Shown: piece after piece, positions 1 through 6,702 of the stretch
Layout: every line of letters begins with the position of its first letter
How positions within the stretch are numbered: position 1 is the first letter of the stretch
Assembly (NCBI GenBank): GCA_963823275.1
Contig: CAWGKW010000001.1
Location: 806,001-870,000, forward strand
Direction of reading: 5' to 3'
From: RHKX01 sp963823275
GTDB taxonomy: Bacteria; Actinomycetota; Thermoleophilia; Solirubrobacterales; 70-9
DNA: 64,000 nt
Notes under the pieces: generated by a model
Told to the model about the DNA's origin: nothing
What the model saw: only the letters and a program-made list of their open reading frames with translations
Databases searched by the model: none
Position numbers and translations under genes: made by a program

Positions 1-198
1 GAGGCCGGCGTCGACACCGCTGACACCACCGCCCTCGTCGAGGGCTATGAGGATGCTCAGCTCGAGGCTCTGAAGACGGCGTTCCTGTTCGCCTCGCTGA
101 TCATCCTCGCCTCCTTCTGGGCCACCCGGAGATTGCCGACGGAGCGCTTCGACCAGATGCAGCCGGTCCGGGGGCCCCCGGCCGCCGCCGATGCCTGA
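1..198 (+). CDS. MFS transporter, C-terminal fragment
   Basis: Reading frame 1 is open from the window edge to a TGA at 196-198 and gives 65 residues. It starts with an acidic loop (EGYEDAQLEALKTA), continues with one hydrophobic helix (FLFASLIILASFWATRRLP) and ends in a short polar tail. This arrangement is common at the end of 12- or 14-helix drug-efflux MFS proteins, where the last loop and helix precede a basic cytoplasmic tail. The rest of the gene lies upstream of the window, so substrate and subfamily cannot be judged. It ends 21 bases before the next gene, so it may be cotranscribed with it. Confidence 0.55.
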   Translation, partial: EAGVDTADTTALVEGYEDAQLEALKTAFLFASLIILASFWATRRLPTERFDQMQPVRGPPAAADA

Positions 199-219
199 GC
201 CGGCGACTCCGGTGATCCG

Positions 220-1533
220 GTGAGCCTGCGCGATGAGGTCGTCGAGCTGACCCGGTCGCTGATCCGGCTCGACACGTCGAACCCGCCTGGAGGCGAGACG
301 GTCGCAGCACGGTTCCTCGCCGACTACCTCGCCGACGCCGGCGTCGAGAGCGAGTTGATCGGCCCCGACCCCGAGCGCCTCAACCTGGTCGCCCGCATCG
401 AGGGGTCGGGAAGCGGACCGTCGATCCTGCTGATGGCCCACACCGACGTCGTCCCCGCCCCCGACGCGAACTGGACGCTGCCGCCGTTCGGAGCCGAGAT
501 TCGCGACGGGAGGGTCGTTGGCCGCGGCGCGGCGGACATGAAGGGTGAGCTGGCCGCTCGCGTCGTCGCCTTCGCCGAGCTGGCGCGCAGGGGGGTGGTG
601 CCCGCGGGGGACGTCGTTCTGATCGCCGAGTCCGACGAGGAGCGGAACACGGCCGACGTCGGGATGTCGTGGCTCGTCCGCGAGCGCGAGGACCTGAGCT
701 GCGACTGCGCCCTCAACGAGGGCGGAGGAATGCTCCTGGAGCTGGCCGACGGGCGCCGGGTCGTGACGATCTCGATCGGTGAGAAGCGGGCAACGTCATT
801 ACGCCTGCGTTTCTTCGGCCGTGCCGGCCACGCCTCGGTCCCCGCCGGGGCCGACAACGTGCTCGCGCGGGCGGCCGATGCGGTCAATGCGCTGATCGGT
901 TACGAGGCGCCGATCGTTCTGATCCCCTCGATCGCGCGGGCGCTGGCCGACCTCGGAGCGCCTGCGGGCAGCGACGAGGAGGCGGTTGACTGGGCGGCGG
1001 CCCAGCACCCCGTCCTCTCCGGGCTGTTCCCAGCGATGACCCGGATGACCGTCACCCCGACCGGCCTGCAGACGCACGAGCCCGCGAACGTGATCCCGCC
1101 GTTCGCCGACGTGATCTGCGACTGCAGGACGCTTCCCGGACAGGGACTGAGCGACATCGACGACCACGTCGGCGGCGCCCTCGGCGACGGCTACGACTAC
1201 GAGCTCGAGCTGATCGAGCCGCTCGAGGGCGGAACGGAGTCCTCGCTGGACACCCCGCTCTACCGGATCTGTGAGGAGTACGTGAGGGACAGGCTTCCCG
1301 GGGCCGAGTTGCTGCCGATCGTGACGCCCGGGTTCACCGACTCACATTGGGTGCGCAGCGCCCACGGAACCGCCGCCTACGGGTTCGCCCCGGTCTTCTC
1401 GACGCCGTTATCGATCTACCTCGACGGCATGCACGGCGCCGACGAGGCGATCGATGTCGACGATCTGGCCGAGATGGCCGAGTTCAACCTGCACGCCATC
1501 ACGTCTTTGGCAAACGTCGACGGGCAGGGCTGA
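220..1533 (+). CDS. M20 family metallopeptidase (ArgE/DapE/CPG2-like)
   Basis: A 437-residue cytoplasmic di-zinc amidohydrolase starting at GTG 220. The M20 metal-site signatures are in order: AHTDVV near residues 73-78 (His and Asp ligands), GRGAADMKG near 101-109 (bridging Asp), ESDEE near 137-141 (catalytic and ligand Glu), and TPGFTDSHWVR near 370 (C-terminal ligand region). The dimerisation lid lies between about residues 185 and 300. Enzymes of this superfamily cleave N-acyl amino acids, succinyl-diaminopimelate or dipeptides, and the sequence alone does not separate these. It is convergent with the HDAC-like gene and lies near a peptide importer, so an acyl-amino-acid or peptide role is reasonable. 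Start choice: the GTG gives the normal N-terminus with DEVVELTRSLIRLDTSNP. Confidence 0.85.
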   Translation: MSLRDEVVELTRSLIRLDTSNPPGGETVAARFLADYLADAGVESELIGPDPERLNLVARIEGSGSGPSILLMAHTDVVPAPDANWTLPPFGAEIRDGRVVGRGAADMKGELAARVVAFAELARRGVVPAGDVVLIAESDEERNTADVGMSWLVREREDLSCDCALNEGGGMLLELADGRRVVTISIGEKRATSLRLRFFGRAGHASVPAGADNVLARAADAVNALIGYEAPIVLIPSIARALADLGAPAGSDEEAVDWAAAQHPVLSGLFPAMTRMTVTPTGLQTHEPANVIPPFADVICDCRTLPGQGLSDIDDHVGGALGDGYDYELELIEPLEGGTESSLDTPLYRICEEYVRDRLPGAELLPIVTPGFTDSHWVRSAHGTAAYGFAPVFSTPLSIYLDGMHGADEAIDVDDLAEMAEFNLHAITSLANVDGQG

Positions 1534-1587
1534 TTCTCGCGAGATGACAGTTCCGTCCCTGGGGAGGACGCTTCTGCAACCTCGCGG

Positions 1588-2658
1588 TCAGTGGGCCCCT
1601 TCGAATCCCTCCAGCGTCGCCACCACCAGCGCGCCGATGCGCTCGAGGTCGTAGCCGCCCTCCTGAACGATCACGGTCGGGAGGCCGAGCTCACCGAGCA
1701 TGCGGCCGGCGGACCGGTAGCCGGCCTCGGTCACCTCGAGCGGGCTCTCCGGGTCGCCCCCCGCCGCATCCACACCCAGGGCGAGCACCAGCGCCTCGAC
1801 GCCCGCTCGCCGAACCCACCCGCACAGCTCTGCGATCGCCTCCAGCCAGGGCTCGTCACCTGAGCCCGGTGGAAGGGGCAGGTTCAGGTTCGAGCCCTCC
1901 CCGGCACCCTCGCCGCGCTCCTCGCTGAAGCCGAGGAAGTGGGGGAACCAGCCGGCACCGGGATCGACGTGAACCGAGCCTGCCAGCACGTTCGGATCGG
2001 AATAGAAGATCGATTGGGTGCCGTTGCCGTGGTGAGCGTCGACGTCGATGACGGCGACGGGTCCGTCCGCGCCCTCGGCCAGCCGAGCCGCCGCCGCTGC
2101 GGAGTTGTTCAGGTAGCAGGAGCCGCCGAACGCCGATCCGGTGGTGTGATGGCCGGGCGGTCGGCAGGGGACGTAGGCCGCCGGGGTTCCGGCCCTCACC
2201 AGCTCGGCGGCGGTCAGGCAGCCATCGATCGCCGCCCGCGCAGCCCGCCAGGTCCCGGGGCCGATCAGGGTCATGGTGTCGTAGGCGTAGCGCCCGGCCC
2301 GGGCGCTTGCCGCGGCCGGAACGCGAACCGGTAGGTCGCCGATCAGGCCGGGGTGGGCGAAGAGGTAGGGGACGACCCTGTCCTGGCCGGGATCGTCGAT
2401 CAGGCCGGACGTCTGCCACTCGTCCCACGCGCTCCTCAGGTACCCGGCGAGCTCAGGGTCGTGGAGGCGCAGGGCCAGCTCGTCGGGATGGCCGTCGGCC
2501 TCGACGAGGGGGGCGCCGGCCGCCTCGAGCGCCCGTCGGATCCGCTCGACCCGCTCCGGCAGCTCAGTGCCCGGGGTCCGGACCCCGACCCAGATCTCAC
2601 CGCCGGGCTCGTGCAGACGGTGCAGGTCGGTCCAGACGAATGGAATGCTCAGCGCCAC
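1588..2658 (-). CDS. HDAC-family deacetylase (acetylpolyamine amidohydrolase-like)
   Basis: A 356-residue arginase-fold zinc deacetylase starting at GTG 2656-2658, with a GAGAGGAG ribosome-binding site about 9 bases upstream. Class II HDAC/acetylpolyamine-amidohydrolase hallmarks are visible: CRPPGHHTTG (tandem His charge relay), DVDAHHGNGTQ (zinc Asp and His ligands), LGVDAAGGDP (second zinc Asp) and QEGGYDLE (GGY tyrosine that polarises the carbonyl). Bacterial members remove acetyl from acetylpolyamines or N-epsilon-acetyl-lysine-like amines. The gene is divergent from the beta-lysine degradation operon across a 97-base gap. That makes N-acetyl-beta-lysine or an acetylated polyamine an attractive, untested substrate. 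The family is secure; the substrate is inference. Confidence 0.85.
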   Translation of the reverse strand: MALSIPFVWTDLHRLHEPGGEIWVGVRTPGTELPERVERIRRALEAAGAPLVEADGHPDELALRLHDPELAGYLRSAWDEWQTSGLIDDPGQDRVVPYLFAHPGLIGDLPVRVPAAASARAGRYAYDTMTLIGPGTWRAARAAIDGCLTAAELVRAGTPAAYVPCRPPGHHTTGSAFGGSCYLNNSAAAAARLAEGADGPVAVIDVDAHHGNGTQSIFYSDPNVLAGSVHVDPGAGWFPHFLGFSEERGEGAGEGSNLNLPLPPGSGDEPWLEAIAELCGWVRRAGVEALVLALGVDAAGGDPESPLEVTEAGYRSAGRMLGELGLPTVIVQEGGYDLERIGALVVATLEGFEGAH

Positions 2659-2714
2659 CGGTTCGACTCCTCTCGCTTCCCGCGAAGACGGCGCAAACTA
2701 CGGAAATCCCGTCG

Positions 2715-2754
2715 TTGACATCTTCATCCCGGGTCGATTAGCCTAACGATCGTT
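2715..2754 (+). promoter_or_regulatory. Promoter and palindromic operator of the kdd operon
   Basis: A consensus -35 (TTGACA, 2715-2720) is followed after 18 bases by TAGCCT (2739-2744), which fits the TANNNT form of a -10. Immediately downstream is the perfect 10-base palindrome AACGATCGTT (2745-2754), one base before the ATG at 2756. Transcription would start about at the palindrome, so the mRNA would be nearly leaderless. A bound repressor would cover the start site. Operators of this type suit TetR proteins, and a TetR gene is the fourth gene of the operon. Confidence 0.55.
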
Positions 2755-2755
2755 C

Positions 2756-3802
2756 ATGAAGGCCCACTTGGAGGAGAAGTTGGGAGCCGACAGGGTTCTC
2801 GAGCCGTCCGGCTTCCTGCCTCAACCCGCGATCCGGCTCGATCCGTCGGGTCCGGTCAGGCCCCATGAGTTCGAGGTCGACGTCGACCGGCTCTGCCTCG
2901 ACTCGACCTCGTTCCGCAACATCCGCGAGCGCACCGGCGCTGACGCCGACGCGATGTCGGCTCGCGTCATGGAGATCGTCGGGGCGCGGGGCAAGATGCA
3001 TAACCCCGAGACCGACTCCGGCGGCGTTCTGCTCGGCACCGTCACCGCCGTCGGCGAGCGCTTCCCCGAGCCCCCGCAGCCCGGTACTCGCGTCGTCACC
3101 CTCGCCTCGTTGACGCTGACTCCCCTGCGCCTCGACGCGGTCACCCGCCTCGAGCCGGATTCCTCCCAGATCGCTGTCGACGGCACCGCCTACGTCTGCG
3201 AGCAGGCTCCGTGGGGGGTGCTTCCCGAGGACCTCCCACTGACGATGGCGCTCGATGTCTACGACGTCTACGGAGCCGGGTCGCACACCCGCGACCTCGC
3301 CCCCGAGTCCGGGACCGTGGTCGTGCTCGGGGCTGGGCATGCCGGCAAGCTCGCGCTCGCGGCTGCCCGGGACGCGATGGAAGGCGGCACCGTGGTCGCC
3401 GTCGACGTCGATCCTGCTGTCGTCGACCGGGTGCTCGGGCTCGGGCTCTGCGACGTCGGCGTGGTCGCCGACCTGCGCGATCCGCTGGGCACGCTCGCCG
3501 AGCTTCGCCGGGCCGGGGTGGGGCCCGCTGAGCTGACCGTCGTCGTCGTCAACGCGACCGGCTGCGAGTCGACCGCGATCCTGCTGACCGCCCCCGGCGG
3601 GACGGCCCTCTTCTACTCGATGGCCACTCACTTCTCGACCGCGGCCCTGACCGCGGACGGGCAGAGCGCCGACATCCGCATGATCATCGGCAACGGCTTC
3701 GCGCCCGATGTCGGCTCCTACGCGCTCGACCTCGTCCGCCGCACGCCGGCACTGCGGGAGGCCCTCGCCGCGGAGGTCCGGGAGACGGTATGGGCCGAGT
3801 GA
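2756..3802 (+). CDS. kdd: L-erythro-3,5-diaminohexanoate dehydrogenase
   Basis: A 348-residue NAD(P)-dependent dehydrogenase that oxidises 3,5-diaminohexanoate to 5-amino-3-oxohexanoate in lysine/beta-lysine catabolism. The N-terminus GADRVLEPSGFLPQPA is characteristic of Kdd. The middle has an MDR-like substrate domain (ARGKMHNPETDSGG, GTAYVCEQAPWGVLP), and a Rossmann fingerprint VVVLGAGHAGKLALAA sits near residues 185-200. Later conserved stretches (VVVNATGCESTAI, GGTALFYSMATHFSTAAL) match the coenzyme-binding half. Length is normal for the family. It is the first gene of an operon; its stop overlaps the thioesterase start. The partner gene kce follows, which makes the assignment much stronger. 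The upstream enzymes KamA and KamDE are not in the window. Confidence 0.85.
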   Translation: MKAHLEEKLGADRVLEPSGFLPQPAIRLDPSGPVRPHEFEVDVDRLCLDSTSFRNIRERTGADADAMSARVMEIVGARGKMHNPETDSGGVLLGTVTAVGERFPEPPQPGTRVVTLASLTLTPLRLDAVTRLEPDSSQIAVDGTAYVCEQAPWGVLPEDLPLTMALDVYDVYGAGSHTRDLAPESGTVVVLGAGHAGKLALAAARDAMEGGTVVAVDVDPAVVDRVLGLGLCDVGVVADLRDPLGTLAELRRAGVGPAELTVVVVNATGCESTAILLTAPGGTALFYSMATHFSTAALTADGQSADIRMIIGNGFAPDVGSYALDLVRRTPALREALAAEVRETVWAE

Positions 3803-4191
3803 CCGAACACCGGGTGCAGATGCGCTGGCGGGACCTGGACGGGCTCGGTCACGTCAATCACGCGGTCGTCCTCACCTATCTCGAGGAGGGCCGCGACGCA
3901 TTCCTGCTCGAGCATGGGATCCGCCGCGACAACTACGTCGTGGGCAGATGCACCGTCAACTTCAACGCTGAGATCGACCCCGGCCAGGAGGCCGTGACAG
4001 TTGGGTGCTCGGTCCGGGAGCTCGGCCGCAAGAGCGTGACCACCGCCGAGCGGATCGTCGACGAGACGGGCCGGGTCGTGGTCGAAGCGGAGTTCGGGCT
4101 CGTGCTCTGGGATCCGCAGACACGCGCAAGCCGAGCGATAACCGACGCCGAGCGAGCGTCATTGACCCCGTCGGAGGTGGTGGCTGGATGA
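3790..4191 (+). CDS. Hotdog-fold acyl-CoA thioesterase (4HBT/YbgC-like)
   Basis: A 133-residue hotdog protein. RWRDLDGLGHVNHAVVLTYL near residues 12-31 carries the D-x-x-G-H-V-N-H motif of the 4HBT/FadM group, with the catalytic Asp/Glu region at EEGRDAFL. It starts inside the end of kdd (13-base overlap) and its TGA overlaps the kce ATG, so it is translationally coupled on both sides. In fermenting bacteria kdd and kce are accompanied by kal, a 3-aminobutyryl-CoA ammonia-lyase that is also hotdog-fold. This protein has the thioesterase motif rather than an obvious Kal sequence. It may hydrolyse 3-aminobutyryl-CoA or replace Kal; which one cannot be decided here. Confidence 0.75.
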   Translation: MGRVTEHRVQMRWRDLDGLGHVNHAVVLTYLEEGRDAFLLEHGIRRDNYVVGRCTVNFNAEIDPGQEAVTVGCSVRELGRKSVTTAERIVDETGRVVVEAEFGLVLWDPQTRASRAITDAERASLTPSEVVAG

Positions 4192-5018
4192 GCGCCTGGA
4201 ACGAGAACCCCGTCGTACTCACGTGCGCGATCACCGGGGCGGACGTCTTCCGCGACAACAACCCCAACGTCCCCTACACGACGGCCGAGATAGCCGACTC
4301 CGCGATCGCGGCTGCGGCGGCCGGGGCGACCATCGCGCATCTGCACGTGCGCGAGGACGACGGCACGCCCAGCGGGCGGCCGGAGCTCTTCATCGACGTG
4401 ATCGACCGGATCCGCGCTGCCGGCGACCTGCTGACGATGGTCTCCACCGGAGGCTCCAACGAGATGACGATCGAGGAGCGAACCACGGGCCTCGAGGCGA
4501 AGCCGGACCTCTCCGGGGTCGAATCGGGGTCGATGAACTTCGGCGACGAGACCTTCATCACCCCGCCGCCTGCCGGCCGCGGAATCGTCGAGCGGGCGAC
4601 GTCGGCGGGGATCGCGCTCGAGGTCGAATGCTTCGACGTCGGCCACGTCGTCAGCGCGGTTCGCTGGCTCGAGCAGGGGATCCTCGAGGCGCCGATGCGG
4701 ATCAACCTCGTCTTCGGGGTTCCCGGCGGCATCGACGCTTCACCGGAGGCGCTCGAGGCGATGCTGCGACCGCTGCCTCCCGACACGTTCTGGACGGTCA
4801 CCTGCATCGGCCGCCACCATCAGCGGATGATGGCGCTGGCGCTGCTGCTCGGGGCCCCCGGGATCAGAACCGGACTCGAAGACGTCGCCTACATCAGCCG
4901 CGGCGTCCACGCTCCCTCGAACGCCGCGCTGGTCGAGGCGGCCGTTGATCTGACCCGCACCCTCGGCCGCGAGGTCGCGACCCAGTCCGAGGCCGGGGAG
5001 CTGCTGCAGCTTGGTTGA
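4188..5018 (+). CDS. kce: 3-keto-5-aminohexanoate cleavage enzyme (BKACE family)
   Basis: A 276-residue TIM-barrel enzyme of the BKACE (DUF849) family. It transfers the acyl part of a beta-keto acid to acetyl-CoA: 5-amino-3-oxohexanoate plus acetyl-CoA gives 3-aminobutyryl-CoA and acetoacetate. AHLHVRE (His51, His53) provides the zinc-binding HxH. The strand motifs STGGSNEM, GVESGSMNFGDE, LEVECFD, NLVFGVPGG and GIRTGLEDVAYIS are all present in the usual order. The ATG overlaps the preceding TGA. Many BKACE members have other substrates, but direct linkage to kdd makes the lysine-pathway member the best reading. Confidence 0.85.
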   Translation: MSAWNENPVVLTCAITGADVFRDNNPNVPYTTAEIADSAIAAAAAGATIAHLHVREDDGTPSGRPELFIDVIDRIRAAGDLLTMVSTGGSNEMTIEERTTGLEAKPDLSGVESGSMNFGDETFITPPPAGRGIVERATSAGIALEVECFDVGHVVSAVRWLEQGILEAPMRINLVFGVPGGIDASPEALEAMLRPLPPDTFWTVTCIGRHHQRMMALALLLGAPGIRTGLEDVAYISRGVHAPSNAALVEAAVDLTRTLGREVATQSEAGELLQLG

Positions 5019-5703
5019 GCCGGTCGAGATCGTCGTCACCGAGGGGCGGCCTGCGGCTCGCCGCGGACCCGAGACGCGGGAGGCGATCGATGCGGCGGCG
5101 ATCGAGCTGTTCGCCAGGCTCGGCTACCACGCGACCTCGATGCGGGCGCTCGCGGCGGCTGCGGACGTGCAACCGGCGGCGATCTACCATTGGTACCCGA
5201 ACAAGGAAGCGATCCTGATCCAGCTTCAGGACGACTTCATGGAGCAGCTGACGGAAAAGGTCGAGGGCGCGGTTCGCGTCCAAGATGGTCCTGTCCTGCA
5301 GCTCGCCGCGGCGGTTCGCGAGCACGTCGTCTTCCACGGCTTGCACTGCAGCGAGGCGTTCGTGACCGACAGCGAGATCCGCGCCCTGACCGATGGGCCA
5401 CGCCGGGCCCTGATCGCCCAGCGCGACGCCTACCAGGCGATGTTTGGCGAGATGATCCGCGACGGCATCCGCGACGGCACTCTGCGCACGTCCGACGTCC
5501 ACGTCGCGACCTACGCGATCCTCCTGCAGTGCACAGGGGTGGCGCTCTGGTTCGACCCCGACGGCCCGCTCGGCCTCGAGGAGGTGGCCGAGCTTCACGT
5601 CGAGCTCGTCCTCGGCTCGCTGCGGGCCTCCGAGGGTCTGATTCGCGAAGCGATCGGGCGTGTCTCCGGCGGCCATGCTGCGCCGGGTTCGCGGGAGGGT
5701 TGA
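5011..5703 (+). CDS. TetR/AcrR family regulator, probably of the kdd-kce operon
   Basis: A 230-residue TetR protein starting at TTG 5011, overlapping the kce stop by 8 bases. The N-terminal helix-turn-helix is clear: AIELFARLGYHATSMRALAAAADVQPAAIYHWYPNKEAIL at about residues 28-67, with IYHWYPNKEAI as the recognition-helix end. The C-terminal ligand domain is long and acidic and names no effector. Position inside the operon and the 10-base palindrome at 2745-2754 suggest autoregulation of the catabolic genes, with a pathway intermediate or its CoA ester as inducer (inference). Confidence 0.8.
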   Translation: MVEPVEIVVTEGRPAARRGPETREAIDAAAIELFARLGYHATSMRALAAAADVQPAAIYHWYPNKEAILIQLQDDFMEQLTEKVEGAVRVQDGPVLQLAAAVREHVVFHGLHCSEAFVTDSEIRALTDGPRRALIAQRDAYQAMFGEMIRDGIRDGTLRTSDVHVATYAILLQCTGVALWFDPDGPLGLEEVAELHVELVLGSLRASEGLIREAIGRVSGGHAAPGSREG

Positions 5704-5708
5704 GATCG

Positions 5709-6668
5709 ATGGCGATCAAGCCACCCGCACTCCCCGACAACGCGACGATCGCCGTCGTCGCCCCGGCCAGCCCTCCGCAGACGCGCTCGGAGATCGAGCA
5801 GGCCACCGCCTACTTCGAGAGCCGCGGGCACTCGGTCGTCCTGGGCCCAAACCACCGCAAGGTCCACGGCTACCTGGCGGGGACGGACGAGGAGCGCGCT
5901 GCTGATCTGCAGTGGGCGCTCAGCGAGCCCGGGATCGACATGGTCCACGCGCTCGAGGGCGGCTATGGCACCGCACGGCTCTATCCGCTGATCGACTGGG
6001 AGGCGCTCGGCGAGCCTCGTATCGTCTGCGGCTTCAGCGACCTGACGGCCCTCCATCTCTTCGTCCAGCGCCACGGTGACTGGGTCAGTCTCTATGGACC
6101 GAGCTTCCTGCGCTTCACCCGCCGCAAGGGCGACTACCAGCTGACCAAGGAGACCGAGGAGTGGTTCCACAGGGCGCTGAGGCCCGAGCCGCTGGGGCGC
6201 GTCTTCGAGGATCCCGAGGAGCCCTACGTGCTGACTCTCGGCGAGGGCGTCGCCGAGGCCCCGCTTGTCGGCGGTTGCCTGACCCTGCTCTGCTCGAGCA
6301 TCGGCACGCCCTACGAGGTTCAGACCGAGGGGAAGATCCTGCTCGTCGAGGACCTCGACACCGAGCCGTACCTGATCGACACCGCCCTCAATCACCTGCG
6401 CCTTGCCGGCAAGCTGGACGGGATCGCGGGGTTCGCCTTCGGGACGAGCGTCAACCTTCAGTACCAGACGCTCCCCGAGGGCCCGGAGTCGACCCTGTCG
6501 ATCGAGGAGATCCTCGACGAGCTGATCGCTCCGCTCGGGATCCCGGCGATCTCGAACGTGCCGTTCGGGCACGGTAAGCATCTGGCGGCGATGCCCCTCG
6601 GGGCGATGGCGCGGATCGACGGGGCCGGCAAGAGCCTCCAGATTCTCGAGTCAGCAGTAGCCGGATGA
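5709..6668 (+). CDS. S66 family peptidase (LD-carboxypeptidase/MccF-like)
   Basis: A 319-residue serine peptidase starting at ATG 5709, five bases after the TetR stop. The N-terminal half has the class-I-amidotransferase-like fold start (IAVVAPASPP), the repeat-like GGYGTARLYPLIDW, and CGFSDLTALH with the probable nucleophile Ser. The Glu of EDLDTEPYLID and the His of NVPFGHGKHLAAMPLG complete the Ser-Glu-His triad of S66. LdcA members trim murein tetrapeptides; MccF members cleave the amide of microcin C and other aminoacyl conjugates. Next to a peptide importer and a beta-lysine pathway, a role in cutting imported peptide conjugates or recycled murein peptides is plausible. Family certain, substrate open. 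Confidence 0.85.
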   Translation: MAIKPPALPDNATIAVVAPASPPQTRSEIEQATAYFESRGHSVVLGPNHRKVHGYLAGTDEERAADLQWALSEPGIDMVHALEGGYGTARLYPLIDWEALGEPRIVCGFSDLTALHLFVQRHGDWVSLYGPSFLRFTRRKGDYQLTKETEEWFHRALRPEPLGRVFEDPEEPYVLTLGEGVAEAPLVGGCLTLLCSSIGTPYEVQTEGKILLVEDLDTEPYLIDTALNHLRLAGKLDGIAGFAFGTSVNLQYQTLPEGPESTLSIEEILDELIAPLGIPAISNVPFGHGKHLAAMPLGAMARIDGAGKSLQILESAVAG

Positions 6669-6686
6669 GCTTGAATAGTCACCAAC

Positions 6687-6693
6687 AAGGAGG
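6687..6693 (+). promoter_or_regulatory. Strong Shine-Dalgarno of the peptide importer operon
   Basis: AAGGAGG lies nine bases before the ATG at 6703 of the binding-protein gene. It is the strongest ribosome-binding site noticed in this cluster, as expected for a binding protein needed in excess over its transporter. The downstream transporter genes start by TTG or by stop-start overlap. Confidence 0.6.
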
Positions 6694-6702
6694 AGGAAGT
6701 CG

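Noticed and set aside
2738..3631. A 297-residue open frame on the minus strand
   Set aside because: Antisense to kdd, which has full family motifs and a promoter.
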